Notes under the pieces: model-generated
Databases searched by the model: none
What the model was told of the DNA's origin: nothing
What the model saw: the letters and a program-made list of their open reading frames with translations, nothing else
Source of the DNA: an uncultured Gammaproteobacteria bacterium
GTDB lineage: Bacteria > Pseudomonadota > Gammaproteobacteria > Pseudomonadales > Pseudohongiellaceae
Length of the DNA stretch: 57,866 nt
NCBI GenBank assembly: GCA_903862645.1
Contig: CAIOZF010000216.1
Location: 1-57,866, forward strand
Reading direction: 5' to 3'
Made by a program: the position numbers and the translations under genes
Part shown: piece after piece, positions 1 to 10,382 of the stretch
Layout: each line of letters begins with the position of its first letter
Numbering within the stretch: the first letter of the stretch is position 1

Positions 1-862
<862 letters not shown>

Positions 863-865
863 CTA

Positions 866-1909
866 TCAGTTATTGATATGCAGTTCGGCGTTTAGAGCAA
901 TTGCAGCTTTGTTGGCTTTACATTCCACTGCACCGTTGATCGAATTGCGACGGAACAGAAGGTCGGATTTGCCGGCCAGTTCGCGGGCTTTGATGGTTCC
1001 GACACTCTGATTGTCCTTGTCCAGTAGCAGAACCTTGGTCCCTGCTGTGACGTACAGGCCCGCTTCGATGATGCAGCGGTCTCCCAGCGGAAATCCCAAG
1101 CCTGAATTGGCGCCGATCAGGCAGTCGCGGCCGACGGATATAATTTCGGTTCCCCCGCCTGAGAGTGTCCCCATGGTACTGCACCCGCCCCCGAGGTCGC
1201 TGCCGGCGCCGATCATCACTCCAGCGGATATTCTGCCCTCGATCATCGCTGGGCCTTCAGTGCCAGCATTGAAGTTGATGAAACCCTCGTGCATGACAGT
1301 GGTGCCTTCGCCGACGTAGGCGCCGAGTCTTACGCGAGCAGTGTGGGCAATGCGGACACCTTTGGGGACAACGTAGTTGGTCATCTTCGGGAATTTATCG
1401 ACCGACATCACTTCGAGCAGTTCGCCTTTGAGACGCGCTTCCAGTTGCTTCGCCGGTAGATCCTCAAGATCGATAGCCCCCCGATTGGTCCAGGCCAGGT
1501 TGCGCAGAATTCCGAAAGCACCGGTCAGATTCAGTGTATGGGGCTTGCAGAGGCGATGAGAGAGCAAATGCAGTTTGAGATATACCTCAGCAATCGAGGT
1601 TGGCGCCAGGTCGTCACTGATAAAGGTGACCAAGACGGGTTGCGTGCTGTTGCTTAGTGAGCGAAACAGATCCTGCATGCGGCTGTCTTCGGCTATTGGG
1701 GGTAGCTGTGCCAGCCGGGTCAGCTGCAGAGCAGATAATTCAATGCTGGTATTTCCTTCGGAATAACCGGCAATTCGTGCCAGTACCTGTGTAATCTCTA
1801 TAGCGGGAGTGCGCAGCACCAGCGGGTAGAAAATTTCTATCAGCTCGGCTCGCGAGTTGCGCGTGGCGATACCGATGCCCAGGCTATGCAGTGGGGTAGT
1901 TATGTTCAT
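866..1909 (-). CDS. dapD: 2,3,4,5-tetrahydropyridine-2,6-dicarboxylate N-succinyltransferase
   Basis: Transfers succinyl from succinyl-CoA to tetrahydrodipicolinate, the step that opens the succinylase branch of lysine and peptidoglycan precursor synthesis. The 347-residue protein has an N-terminal domain followed by a left-handed beta-helix of hexapeptide repeats (about residues 170-310, with stretches such as GVMIGAGSDLGGG and LIGANSGLGFPLGD). Length and layout fit the longer Pseudomonas-type DapD (about 344) rather than the 274-residue E. coli form. The frame is open 29 codons further upstream, to 1996, but that extension has no domain and would run into the next gene; the ATG at 1909 begins the normal MNITT-type N-terminus, although its ribosome site (GAGG, about 12 nt upstream) is weak. 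It is followed 42 bp later by dapE. Confidence 0.95.
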   Translation of the reverse strand: MNITTPLHSLGIGIATRNSRAELIEIFYPLVLRTPAIEITQVLARIAGYSEGNTSIELSALQLTRLAQLPPIAEDSRMQDLFRSLSNSTQPVLVTFISDDLAPTSIAEVYLKLHLLSHRLCKPHTLNLTGAFGILRNLAWTNRGAIDLEDLPAKQLEARLKGELLEVMSVDKFPKMTNYVVPKGVRIAHTARVRLGAYVGEGTTVMHEGFINFNAGTEGPAMIEGRISAGVMIGAGSDLGGGCSTMGTLSGGGTEIISVGRDCLIGANSGLGFPLGDRCIIEAGLYVTAGTKVLLLDKDNQSVGTIKARELAGKSDLLFRRNSINGAVECKANKAAIALNAELHINN

Positions 1910-1955
1910 TTCTTGGCAACCTCTTATCGATTGTTCAGTAGTATCGGTAATGTAA

Positions 1956-2306
1956 TTATTTGTGTTGGATGAATAGCTGCAGACAAGCCTCATCATACCC
2001 CGCGATCCATGCGTTGCCGTTTCGCAACACCGGTCGCCGAATCAGCGATGGATTTGCCATCAGCAAGGCCGGGGCTGTGGTGGCATCGAATGCATGTTGA
2101 GCTTCGGGGGGCAACTGACGCCAGGAGGTTCCGCGTTTGTTGACCAGCTCATCAAGCGGCAAGGCATTCATGAGTTCGCTTATCAGTGGTTCACTCAACC
2201 CAAGTTTCTTGTAATCGTGAAACGCATAATGGACCGATTGCTTATCCATCCATTGGCGTGTCTTCTTAATCGTGTCGCAATTGGCGATGCCGTAGAGCGT
2301 AATCAT
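1956..2306 (-). CDS. ArsC/Spx-family reductase (YffB-like)
   Basis: A 116-residue protein of the thioredoxin-fold ArsC/Spx family, close to the YffB branch. It opens with the family pattern GIANCDTIKK, placing the single redox cysteine at residue 10, and carries RGTSWRQL and a SLIRRPVL segment typical of the family. YffB-type proteins bind glutathione, but their cellular substrate is not settled, so arsenate reduction should not be assumed. The start at 2306 is chosen because the protein then begins MITLYG as in relatives; the open frame continues upstream to 2486 but there overlaps glnD. Its place beside dapD is conserved in Pseudomonas-like genomes. The dapC aminotransferase often found between glnD and this gene is absent. 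Confidence 0.85.
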   Translation of the reverse strand: MITLYGIANCDTIKKTRQWMDKQSVHYAFHDYKKLGLSEPLISELMNALPLDELVNKRGTSWRQLPPEAQHAFDATTAPALLMANPSLIRRPVLRNGNAWIAGYDEACLQLFIQHK

Positions 2307-2352
2307 TTGAGCCCTGGGGACAGGAGTGTCTGTGATGCCGGTGCAATAATAG

Positions 2353-5037
2353 TCAATTGCCCAGCCCCTGCCTGATGTCGGTCTGCAGGCGTTCAATCTC
2401 AGCCGGCTCGATGATCTTCTGATTGTTTTCATCAACGATGAAGAATAAGTCTTCAACACGCTCGCCCAGGGTGGCAATACGGGCATTCTGCAGCTGGATT
2501 TTGTGATCCGCGAAAATCTTGCCGACGGAGGCGAGGATGCCGGGTTGATCCGGGCAGTTTATTTCGAGAGTCGTGTACGGTTTGTCGTCGCTGTTTATGA
2601 CATCAGTCTCTACATGTTGACTAAAGTGCTTCAACTTTCTATCGATACGTTTATTGCTGAACTTCAGGTGCTTATCTGGCTCAGACAGGAAAAGCTTGAG
2701 CAGGTCGATGATTTTCTGGCGCCTTATATCATTGGCGCTCACCGGAGTGCCATCACTCTCCAGCACGCTGTAAGTGTTCATGCAATAGTTCTTGGTCGAT
2801 GTGAAGATGCGGGCATCTTGAATATTCAGGCCGAGTTGTTCCATAGCGGCCGCGCTACTGGCGAACAGGTGGTTCCGGTTTATCGTATAGATAAATATCT
2901 GAGAGGCCCCTTCCGCAGCAGTTTCACCGCGGTCTTCAATCAGTACAAGCGTATCGTGGCCTTTATTTTTGGCGATGGCATCTGTATGCCAGACGATGTT
3001 GGCAGTGGATTCGCGGACAAAATACTCGTCATCGATATTGCCCCAGATTGCTGCGATCTGGTCTTTTGACAAGCCGCGATCCATCAGCTTGATTTGCGCA
3101 CTCTCCTGTTTGTCCTTGATTCGGTCTGCGCGATCGATTGGATTTTCCAGTCCGCGGCGCAGAGCGCGCTTGGTGCTCAGATACAGTTGTCGTAACAGTG
3201 AGGCACGCCAGTTATTCCATAGGTTTGGATTGGTTGCATTGATATCGGCCACAGTCATGGCATAGAGATAATCCAAGTGCAACTTGTCTCCCATCTGCAG
3301 AGCGTACTGCTGAATGACTTCGGGGTCGGCGATATCCATGCGTTGTGCTGTCATGGACATCAGTAGATGTTTTCCGACCAGCCAGGTCACCAGCTTCGTA
3401 TCCCAGGCACTTAAGTGGTGCCGTTGACAGAATTCTGTGGCGTCTGCCATGCCCAAAGTCGAGTGATCTCCCCCGCGTCCTTTGGCAATGTCGTGATAGA
3501 GACCCGCGATATAGAGCAGTTCAACTTTAGGCAGCCGCAGTGCAATGTGGGCGGCGATGGGAAATTGCTCTTCTGCTCCTGGATAGCGAAAGCGGCGCAT
3601 GTTTTCCACGACCTGCAGCGTGTGTGCATCCACCGTATAGATGTGGAAAAGATCATGTTGCATCTTGCCGGTGATCGCACCGAATTCCGGCAAGTAACGC
3701 CCGAGAATTCCATAGCGGGACATACGGCGAAGTTGTGAGGTCACCTGATGCGGGGAGCGCAGCAATTCCATGAACAGCGTAGTGTTGCGAAGATCCTTGC
3801 GGAATTTTTCATCTACCAGCGTTTGATGTTCGTAGATCAGCCGAATTGTCGCCGCACGTATCCCAGCGATTGCAGGCTTCTGTGCCATCAGCACGAAGAT
3901 TTCCATTAACGCAAACGGGAAGCGCTTGAAGACCGCAGGATAGGTTGCTTCGATGTAATTGTTGCGAATCTGAAAGCGTTTGTTAATGACGGTGATTTCT
4001 TCTTTCTCGCCGGCACGCAATATCACCTCGTCGAAATGTTGCAATAACACATCGTTGAGTCCTCGTAATGTGGCGACAGCGCGGTAGTATTCCTGCATCA
4101 ATTTTTCGACGGCGAGGCTCTTTTCGTCATCGACGTAACCGAACATCTTTGCCAGATCTTTCTGGCGATCAAACAGCAGTCGATCCTCCTTGCGACTGGC
4201 CAGCAGGTGCAACCCGTAGCGAATTTTCCATAGCAATTGTTCGCCGCTGGCTAACTGCTCGTACTCGGAGGGGGTCAGAAAACCCAAGGTCACCAGATCT
4301 GCCAGGTTCTGGCCACGGTAATGGCGCTTGGCAATCCAGGCGATGGTCTGGATATCTCGAAGTCCCCCCGGGGAGGTCTTGACGTTGGGTTCCAGTGCAT
4401 AGTCGATGTCGTGATATTTTTCGTGACGCGCTATCTGCTCATCGCGCTTTGCCTTGAAAAATTCTTTCGCTGGCCAGACCTGAGGGTTCTGAGTCTGCGT
4501 AATCATTTCCTGGCGCAAGTCTTCCGGGCCAACGATCGTGCGCGACTCCATCAGGCTGGTGGCGACCGTAATGTCCTTCAGAGCTTCTTGGCGACATTGC
4601 TTGATAGAGCGAACACTCTGTCCTATTTCCAGGTTGATGTCCCAGAGAAAGGTGAAGAACGCGCTGATGTTACTTTTGTGTTTTGCGTGATCCTCGCTGC
4701 GGGTTAACAACAGTAGATCAATATCGGAATGGGGGTGCAGTTCGCCTCGTCCGTATCCTCCTACTGCCAACAGAGCGATATTCTTTGATTCGTCCCAACG
4801 GTAGCGATCCCAAGCACAGCGCAGCAATTGATCAATGTACCAGGAGCGTCCGGTGACGAGCGCGACGATGCTTTCGTTGCGCAGATAGCGGGCATTGAGT
4901 ATCTCGCGTGCATGCTGAATGGCTTCGCGAAAGAGTGGTGCCGCATTATCGGTAGTCTGGAGTCTGGCACGAAACTGCGTAATATTCAGCAGTTCATCAT
5001 CGCGCAATCCATCCTTGGCGGGTTGAGGGTCTGTCAT
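2353..5037 (-). CDS. glnD: [Protein-PII] uridylyltransferase/uridylyl-removing enzyme
   Basis: Bifunctional nitrogen sensor: it uridylylates PII (GlnB/GlnK) when glutamine is low and removes UMP when glutamine is high, so controlling glutamine synthetase and NtrBC. The 894-residue length matches E. coli GlnD (890). Domains seen in order are a nucleotidyltransferase with GGYGRGEL and Asp105/Asp107 (about 60-200), a PII-uridylyltransferase helical region containing LEPNVKTSPGGLRD, an HD phosphohydrolase domain with HD at 515-516, and two C-terminal ACT domains (about 700-780 and 820-890) that sense glutamine. The start ATG at 5037 lies 47 bp from the end of map. All catalytic motifs look intact. 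Confidence 0.97.
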   Translation of the reverse strand: MTDPQPAKDGLRDDELLNITQFRARLQTTDNAAPLFREAIQHAREILNARYLRNESIVALVTGRSWYIDQLLRCAWDRYRWDESKNIALLAVGGYGRGELHPHSDIDLLLLTRSEDHAKHKSNISAFFTFLWDINLEIGQSVRSIKQCRQEALKDITVATSLMESRTIVGPEDLRQEMITQTQNPQVWPAKEFFKAKRDEQIARHEKYHDIDYALEPNVKTSPGGLRDIQTIAWIAKRHYRGQNLADLVTLGFLTPSEYEQLASGEQLLWKIRYGLHLLASRKEDRLLFDRQKDLAKMFGYVDDEKSLAVEKLMQEYYRAVATLRGLNDVLLQHFDEVILRAGEKEEITVINKRFQIRNNYIEATYPAVFKRFPFALMEIFVLMAQKPAIAGIRAATIRLIYEHQTLVDEKFRKDLRNTTLFMELLRSPHQVTSQLRRMSRYGILGRYLPEFGAITGKMQHDLFHIYTVDAHTLQVVENMRRFRYPGAEEQFPIAAHIALRLPKVELLYIAGLYHDIAKGRGGDHSTLGMADATEFCQRHHLSAWDTKLVTWLVGKHLLMSMTAQRMDIADPEVIQQYALQMGDKLHLDYLYAMTVADINATNPNLWNNWRASLLRQLYLSTKRALRRGLENPIDRADRIKDKQESAQIKLMDRGLSKDQIAAIWGNIDDEYFVRESTANIVWHTDAIAKNKGHDTLVLIEDRGETAAEGASQIFIYTINRNHLFASSAAAMEQLGLNIQDARIFTSTKNYCMNTYSVLESDGTPVSANDIRRQKIIDLLKLFLSEPDKHLKFSNKRIDRKLKHFSQHVETDVINSDDKPYTTLEINCPDQPGILASVGKIFADHKIQLQNARIATLGERVEDLFFIVDENNQKIIEPAEIERLQTDIRQGLGN

Positions 5038-5084
5038 AGGTCACTGCCGGTGAATACGAAACAGGGTGGGGACTCCGAGCAGGC

Positions 5085-5858
5085 TCAGAATGGCTCTTCC
5101 TTGCGTTTGGTCAAAACTTCGCAGCCAGTGGCAGTGACAGCCAGCGTATGCTCCCATTGTGCGGACAGACGACGGTCTTTGGTGGTAACCGTCCAGCCAT
5201 CGGCTTTCGACAATTTCGTGTGGTAGGTTCCGGCATTGAGCATAGGCTCAATGGTGAAGGTCATCCCTTCCTGCAATGTGATGCCTGTATCGGGCTTCCC
5301 GTAGTGCAGTACCTGAGGGTCTTCGTGAAACACGCGGCCGATGCCGTGTCCGCAATAATCCCGTACCACAGAATAGTTGTTTGCTTCGGCGAGCGTTTGA
5401 ATGACGTGGCCGATATCGCCCAGGCGGGCGCCAGGTTTGACAATGGCAATAGCCTTGTAAAGGCATTGACGGGTGATCTCGGCCAGACGCACCGCATGGG
5501 CAGGCACTTCGTCGATCAGAAACATCTTGCTGGTATCACCGTGGTATCCGTCTTTGATGACGGTGATATCGATGTTGATGATATCGCCTTTCTTGAGAAT
5601 CTTGTCCTCACTGGGAATGCCGTGACAGATGACGTGGTTGATAGACGTGCAGATGGACTTTGGAAAGCCGTTGTAATTAAGTGGCGCAGGAATCGCCTGC
5701 TGTACATTGACTATATAGTCATGGCAAATGCGATCCAGTTCGCCTGTGCTGATGCCGGCCGTGACGTGCGGCTCTATCATTTCGAGAACTTCAGCAGCCA
5801 GCCGTCCGGCAATGCGCATTTTTGCTATTTCTTCAGGCGTCTTTATGGTTATGGCCAT
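5085..5858 (-). CDS. map: Type I methionine aminopeptidase
   Basis: Removes the initiator methionine from nascent proteins. The 257-residue length is normal for the type I enzyme. The dinuclear metal ligands are visible at Asp97 and Asp108 (NIDITVIKDGYHGDTSKMF), His171 (GHGIGRVFHEDP), Glu204 (FTIEP) and Glu236 (WEHT), with substrate-site His79. The gene is divergent from rpsB, the classic map/rpsB arrangement in gammaproteobacteria, and leads the minus-strand series map-glnD-arsC-like-dapD-dapE. The ATG at 5858 has only a weak ribosome site (CAGAG), but the N-terminus MAITIKTPEEI matches the family, so the start is well supported. Confidence 0.96.
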   Translation of the reverse strand: MAITIKTPEEIAKMRIAGRLAAEVLEMIEPHVTAGISTGELDRICHDYIVNVQQAIPAPLNYNGFPKSICTSINHVICHGIPSEDKILKKGDIINIDITVIKDGYHGDTSKMFLIDEVPAHAVRLAEITRQCLYKAIAIVKPGARLGDIGHVIQTLAEANNYSVVRDYCGHGIGRVFHEDPQVLHYGKPDTGITLQEGMTFTIEPMLNAGTYHTKLSKADGWTVTTKDRRLSAQWEHTLAVTATGCEVLTKRKEEPF

Positions 5859-6078
5859 AACTCTGTAAATAAACTCGCTACTTTACGGTGGATGGGTGGC
5901 CGTATTTCGGGCAAACCCAGAGAGGCACGGGGGCCGAGGCTATTGTAAAGCAGGATGCCAGGGAATGACAGGCAGCGGGTGGGGTGCGTGACCTTTGGCG
6001 GGAGAAGTAGTGGCCCTTTGGGGGCAAATGTGTGGAGTGTGTGAACGCGCTGCGGAGCTTTATGTCCTGGGTGTGTTG

Positions 6079-6087
6079 TGGTATAAA
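6079..6087 (+). promoter_or_regulatory. Extended -10 promoter for rpsB-tsf
   Basis: The sequence TGG-TATAAA is an extended -10 element (TGn plus a five-of-six match to TATAAT), about 165 bp before the rpsB start. I see no good -35 box, as expected for an extended -10 promoter. As I recall it, the E. coli rpsB promoter also carries a TGTGGTATAAA-type element and is well conserved in gammaproteobacteria; that comparison is from memory and was not checked. Upstream, 5859-6078 should hold the divergent map promoter, but I could not place it. Confidence 0.6.
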
Positions 6088-6093
6088 GCTGCG

Positions 6094-6252
6094 CGCTTTG
6101 TGGGTCATGGGCCCGATAAAGTTGCAAAATGTCAGTCAACTAATGTCGCACATATACCGTCACATGAGTTTTGGGTGCCTCGGATTCAGTACTGGATTCA
6201 AGGTTAAACCATGGGGTGTGTGGAGGCTTAACCCGAAAATACAGGAAATATC
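6094..6252 (+). promoter_or_regulatory. rpsB 5' leader, candidate S2 autoregulatory RNA
   Basis: If transcription starts about 7 nt after the TATAAA box, rpsB has a leader of about 160 nt, similar in length to the E. coli leader through which ribosomal protein S2 represses rpsB-tsf. The leader ends in ACAGGAAATATC before the ATG, so AGGAA is the ribosome site. The regulatory role is inferred from gene context and length; I did not derive a covariation-supported fold. Confidence 0.4.
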
Positions 6253-7041
6253 ATGGCTACTGTTTCAATGAAGGAAATGCTCAAAGCTGGCGTGCACTTC
6301 GGTCACCAGGCTCGCTACTGGAATCCGAAGATGAAGAAGTACATATTCGGCGCCCGCAACAAGATACACATCATCAACCTGGAACACACTGTTCCGGCCT
6401 TGAACGCTGCCCTTGTGCAGGTTCAGAGTCTGGCTGCCAAGAAGAAGAAAGTGCTCTTCGTCGGTACCAAGAGAGCCGCAGGCAAGATCATCAAAGAGCA
6501 GGCAGAACGTGCTGGCATGCCTTTCGTGGATCACCGCTGGCTGGGTGGTATGCTCACCAATTACAAAACTATTCGTGGCTCCATCAAGAAGCTGCGTGAC
6601 CTCGAAGCTCAGGAAGCTGACGGCACTTTGGATCGCATGACCAAAAAAGAAGCATTGGTTCGTCGTCGCGCGAAAGAGAAGCTTGAGCGCAGCATCGGCG
6701 GGATCAAGGACATGGGCGGCCTGCCAGATGCGTTGTTCGTGATCGACGTGGATCATGAGCGTATTGCAATCACCGAAGCCAATAACCTGGGTATCCCCGT
6801 TATCGGTATTGTTGACACCAACAGCAATCCGGATGGCATCGACTACCCGATCCCCGGCAATGACGACGCGATTCGCGCAATCGAGCTTTATGCTCGTGCC
6901 ATTGCAGATGCCTGCATCGAAGGTCGAGGCGACCTCAATGTGGTCGTAAGTGACAGCGAGTTCATCGAAGTCAAGGAGTCTCAGGCAGCTGATGTCGCTG
7001 ATGCTGCTGAGTCTGCAGGAAGTGCAGCTGCTGGCGAGTAA
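6253..7041 (+). CDS. rpsB: 30S ribosomal protein S2
   Basis: Ribosomal protein S2, needed for recruitment of S1 and for late 30S assembly. The N-terminus [19 protein letters not shown] and the internal segments [13 protein letters not shown] and [12 protein letters not shown] are family hallmarks. At 262 residues it is about 20 longer than E. coli S2 because of an Ala/Glu/Ser-rich tail (from about residue 240), a feature seen in some gammaproteobacteria. The start is fixed by AGGAA 6 nt upstream of the ATG. It is followed by a 200-bp gap with a terminator-like hairpin and then tsf, the usual rpsB-tsf pair. Confidence 0.98.
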   Translation: MATVSMKEMLKAGVHFGHQARYWNPKMKKYIFGARNKIHIINLEHTVPALNAALVQVQSLAAKKKKVLFVGTKRAAGKIIKEQAERAGMPFVDHRWLGGMLTNYKTIRGSIKKLRDLEAQEADGTLDRMTKKEALVRRRAKEKLERSIGGIKDMGGLPDALFVIDVDHERIAITEANNLGIPVIGIVDTNSNPDGIDYPIPGNDDAIRAIELYARAIADACIEGRGDLNVVVSDSEFIEVKESQAADVADAAESAGSAAAGE

Positions 7042-7147
7042 AACTCCACAAGTCTTTGGCTGAGGTGCTGCTGTTTATGACGGCAGCGCCTTGATGCGCC
7101 GAAGCAGGCTTTGTTCGCGAGGAATCTCCGGATCCGGGCGTGGCAAT

Positions 7148-7174
7148 AAAAGAGGGGCTAGGCCTCTTTTTTTT
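7148..7174 (+). terminator. Rho-independent terminator/attenuator between rpsB and tsf
   Basis: An 8-bp stem AAAAGAGG/CCTCTTTT with a 7-nt loop is followed by a run of T (eight in all counting the stem end). It lies 106 bp after rpsB and 67 bp before tsf. In E. coli part of the transcription also stops between these genes, so partial termination would keep tsf below rpsB; tsf could also have its own promoter here. Confidence 0.75.
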
Positions 7175-7241
7175 AAAGCCAGATTTTTAAAAGTCCGAAT
7201 CGAATAATTGAATTTACTCCAGAATAGATAGGGGCAGGAAA

Positions 7242-8111
7242 ATGGCAAATATTACAGCGGGTATGGTAAAGGAACTGCGTGAGCGAACTGGCTTGGGCAT
7301 GATGGATTGCAAGAAGGCGTTGGTTGAGGCCGACGGTGATATGGAAAAAGCGATCGATGATCTGCGTAAGGCCAGCGGCATGAAAGCTGCCAAGAAGGCA
7401 GGCCGTATCGCTGCGGAGGGCATTGTGCTGACCAAGGTTGCCGCCGATGGCAAGTATGGCATCATCCTCGAAGTGAACAGCGAAACTGACTTTGTGGCGC
7501 GCGACAGCAACTTCCTGAACTTTGTCAACGTCATCCTCGAACAAGCGTTTAAGACTAAACAGACTGATGTTGCAACCTTGATGGCTGGCGAACTCGAAAA
7601 CGCCCGTGAAGCGCTGGTACAAAAGATTGGCGAGAATATCAACGTGCGTCGTATCCAGCTGGTCGAAGCCGCCAGCAATGGCATGGTCGATGCCTATGTA
7701 CACAGCAATAACCGCATCGCTGTCATGGTTGCCTTGAATGGTGGCAACGATGTCATGGCAAAAGACATTGCCATGCACGTAGCGGCATTTAATCCGCTCG
7801 TAGTGCGCGCAGATGACGTGCCCAAGGAATTGCTGGCCAAAGAGGCTGAAATCTATTCGGCTCAAGCAAGAGAAAGTGGCAAGCCGGAAGAAATTATCGA
7901 GAAGATGATTCAGGGCCGTCTGCGCAAGTTTGTCGCAGAAGTCAGTCTGCTGGATCAGCCTTTCGTCAAGGATGGAGAGATCACCGTAGCGACTTTGTTG
8001 AAAAAAGCCGGAGCAGACGTGGTCAGCTTCATCCGCTACGAAGTAGGTGAAGGGATCGAGAAAGAAGAAGTAGATTTTGCGCAGGAAGTAGCAGCCGCTG
8101 CAGGACTGTGA
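7242..8111 (+). CDS. tsf: Elongation factor Ts
   Basis: Guanine-nucleotide exchange factor for EF-Tu. The 289-residue protein has the N-terminal UBA-like domain ([20 protein letters not shown]), the [13 protein letters not shown] motif that contacts EF-Tu, two core subdomains and the C-terminal module ([12 protein letters not shown]). The ATG at 7242 is preceded by GGGGCAGGAAA, a strong ribosome site. It is the second gene of the rpsB-tsf-pyrH-frr translation cluster; pyrH follows within 27-39 bp. Confidence 0.98.
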   Translation: MANITAGMVKELRERTGLGMMDCKKALVEADGDMEKAIDDLRKASGMKAAKKAGRIAAEGIVLTKVAADGKYGIILEVNSETDFVARDSNFLNFVNVILEQAFKTKQTDVATLMAGELENAREALVQKIGENINVRRIQLVEAASNGMVDAYVHSNNRIAVMVALNGGNDVMAKDIAMHVAAFNPLVVRADDVPKELLAKEAEIYSAQARESGKPEEIIEKMIQGRLRKFVAEVSLLDQPFVKDGEITVATLLKKAGADVVSFIRYEVGEGIEKEEVDFAQEVAAAAGL

Positions 8112-8138
8112 CATCAGGTAATCCGGACTTCTAACAGG

Positions 8139-8876
8139 ATGCAATCGCTTATGCCAAAGCTCGATAAAAAGTACAAACGCATTCTGCTGAAACTTAGTGG
8201 TGAGGCCCTCATGGGCGATGCGGATTTCGGCATTGACCCCAAGGTACTGGATCGCATGGCAGTCGAGATTGGCCAGCTGGTCGGTCTCGGCGTCCAGATT
8301 GGGATGGTCATTGGCGGAGGAAATCTCTTTCGAGGTGCTGCTCTCAATGCCGCTGGTATGGAGCGTGTGACAGGCGATCACATGGGGATGCTGGCGACGG
8401 TAATGAACGCGCTGGCAATGCGCGATGCCTTGGAGCGTGCCAGCATTGCTACCCGTGTCATGTCAGCAATTCCAATGAGCGGCGTCGTTGAACACTACGA
8501 TAGGCGCACTGCTATTCGCCATTTGCGGGCAGGCGATGTGGTCATTTTTGCAGCAGGAACTGGCAATCCATTTTTTACTACCGATTCTGCCGCCTGTCTG
8601 CGCGGCATTGAAATCGATGCTGAGCTTATCCTCAAGGCGACCAAGGTGGACGGAGTTTACTCGGCAGATCCAAAGCTGGAGCCTGATGCCGTCAAGTATG
8701 ATCGACTGAGTTTCGATGAAGTGCTGGACAAAAAGCTCGGCGTCATGGACCTTACCGCAATTGCATTGATTCGTGAGCATGATATCCCGGTGAGAGTGTT
8801 CAACATGAACCGTCCGGGAGCTCTGCTAAATAACGTAATGGGGCCGGGTGATGGCACCATTATTGAGAACATGTAG
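8139..8876 (+). CDS. pyrH: UMP kinase
   Basis: Phosphorylates UMP to UDP, the first committed step to UTP and CTP, as a hexamer of the amino-acid-kinase fold. Family motifs are [13 protein letters not shown] near the start, [13 protein letters not shown], and a C-terminal GDGTIIE. Two starts are possible: ATG 8139 (245 residues), which has AGG directly against it, or ATG 8151 (241 residues), with AGGA 11 nt upstream; the second is better placed for ribosome binding, and both retain the full kinase domain. UTP made here feeds CTP synthase (pyrG) and UDP-sugar use by the lpx genes downstream. Confidence 0.97.
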   Translation: MQSLMPKLDKKYKRILLKLSGEALMGDADFGIDPKVLDRMAVEIGQLVGLGVQIGMVIGGGNLFRGAALNAAGMERVTGDHMGMLATVMNALAMRDALERASIATRVMSAIPMSGVVEHYDRRTAIRHLRAGDVVIFAAGTGNPFFTTDSAACLRGIEIDAELILKATKVDGVYSADPKLEPDAVKYDRLSFDEVLDKKLGVMDLTAIALIREHDIPVRVFNMNRPGALLNNVMGPGDGTIIENM

Positions 8877-8917
8877 CCAATGTTATCAGAACTACTTAAT
8901 TCAATGGTGAATGCAAG

Positions 8918-9475
8918 ATGATCGACGACATTATCAAAGACGCTGAGCACCGCATGGAAAAAAGTCTTTCCGCACTTGAGACTGCTTTCAAGAAAATCAG
9001 AACAGGTCGTGCTCATCCAAGTATTCTGGACACCGTCATGGTGCCTTATTACGGCGCCGAAACCCCGCTGAGCCAGCTGGCCAATATCACGGTTGAGGAT
9101 GGTCGTTGTCTGGTGGTCGTTCCATGGGAAAGGCCTTTGATCTCCGAAGTGGAGCGATCCATTATGAAGGCAGATCTCGGGCTTAACCCGACGAATAATG
9201 GCGAATCTATTCGCGTGCCCATGCCGGCACTGACGGAGGAAACCCGTCGTGAATACACCAAACAAGCAAAGGCAGAGGCTGAGAATGCCCGCGTTGCAGT
9301 GCGCAACATCCGTCGCGACGCCAACGGTGATTTCAAGGATCTGCTCAAGGAAAAAATGATCAGCGAAGACGAGCAGCGCCGGGCGGAAGACAGAATTCAG
9401 AAGTTGACCGACAAATATATTGCGGCGGTTGACTCCAGTTATGGCGTCAAAGAGGCTGACTTGCTGTCTATGTAA
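8918..9475 (+). CDS. frr: Ribosome recycling factor
   Basis: Splits post-termination ribosomes together with EF-G. The 185-residue protein has the expected two-domain layout: a three-helix bundle (N-terminus [16 protein letters not shown] and the C-terminal half rich in charged helices) and a small beta domain around residues 30-105 ([29 protein letters not shown]). Length equals that of E. coli RRF. It follows pyrH by 41 bp, as in most proteobacteria. The ribosome site is weak (GCAAG), but no other start gives the conserved N-terminus. Confidence 0.98.
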   Translation: MIDDIIKDAEHRMEKSLSALETAFKKIRTGRAHPSILDTVMVPYYGAETPLSQLANITVEDGRCLVVVPWERPLISEVERSIMKADLGLNPTNNGESIRVPMPALTEETRREYTKQAKAEAENARVAVRNIRRDANGDFKDLLKEKMISEDEQRRAEDRIQKLTDKYIAAVDSSYGVKEADLLSM

Positions 9476-9593
9476 GTCTCCACCTCACGCAGAGAGGATT
9501 GTGGCGAAAATTCAAGACAGTGCGGTGATCGGCCAAGGTACCTGCAAGCTTCGGCTGCCGAAAATATAAATTTCCAAGAGACATAGATGTCTG

Positions 9594-10382
9594 ATGCAAA
9601 AACAACCTTCATCGCAATCTGAGACCGGCGAATTGCCGCAGCATGTTGCGGTGATCATGGATGGGAACAATCGCTGGGCCAGAGTTAATGGCCTCTCTGG
9701 GTCTGCTGGTCACCAGGCAGGTGCAGAAGCAGCGCGGCAAGTGGTCTATTCTTGTGTGAAACGGCAGATTCCATACCTCACACTTTTTGCGTTCAGCAGT
9801 GAAAACTGGTTGCGACCCAATAAGGAAGTGAAGGGGCTGATGGCACTCTTCTTGGCGGTGCTCAAGCGCAAGGAAATTAAACAAATGCACAATAACAATG
9901 TGCGTCTGCAATTCATCGGCAATCGAGCCGGTTTCTCCTCTAAACTACAAAACAATATGCGTGACGTGCAACAGCTTACTTCCGCCAACACCGGAACGGT
10001 GGTGACGGTTGCCGCCGATTATGGTGGCCAATGGGACATCGCCAATGCGGCCCGCCGGATTGCTGAGTTGGTGGCGCAGGGTGAACTGCGCGCCAGTGAC
10101 GTCGATGTTGACATGATGCAGAAGTATATATGTCTGGGCCAGGACCCGATGCCCGATCTGTGTATCAGAACCGGTGGCGAAAGCCGCATCAGTAATTTTC
10201 TATTGTGGCAGTTTGCCTACACCGAACTTTACTTTACTGATTGTTACTGGCCAGATTTTGATGACACTCATTTTGAGGCGGCAATGATCGACTATGGTAA
10301 GCGCCAGCGTCGCTATGGCCAGGCTGATTGCCCCTCCCACAGCGACGAGCTTCCCGTTAACGGGAGTGGACCCAGTGCTTAA
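9594..10382 (+). CDS. uppS: Undecaprenyl diphosphate synthase (ditrans,polycis type)
   Basis: Cis-prenyltransferase that extends farnesyl diphosphate to the C55 carrier used for peptidoglycan and O-antigen. The signature HVAVIMDGNNRWA begins at residue 17, with catalytic Asp23; downstream are YLTLFAFSSENW and the C-terminal RTGGESRISNFLLWQ and ELYFT motifs. The length of 262 is normal. A 118-bp gap separates it from frr, so a promoter could lie there, but none is obvious. The last 8 nt overlap the GTG start of cdsA, indicating translational coupling with the next lipid gene. Confidence 0.97.
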   Translation: MQKQPSSQSETGELPQHVAVIMDGNNRWARVNGLSGSAGHQAGAEAARQVVYSCVKRQIPYLTLFAFSSENWLRPNKEVKGLMALFLAVLKRKEIKQMHNNNVRLQFIGNRAGFSSKLQNNMRDVQQLTSANTGTVVTVAADYGGQWDIANAARRIAELVAQGELRASDVDVDMMQKYICLGQDPMPDLCIRTGGESRISNFLLWQFAYTELYFTDCYWPDFDDTHFEAAMIDYGKRQRRYGQADCPSHSDELPVNGSGPSA

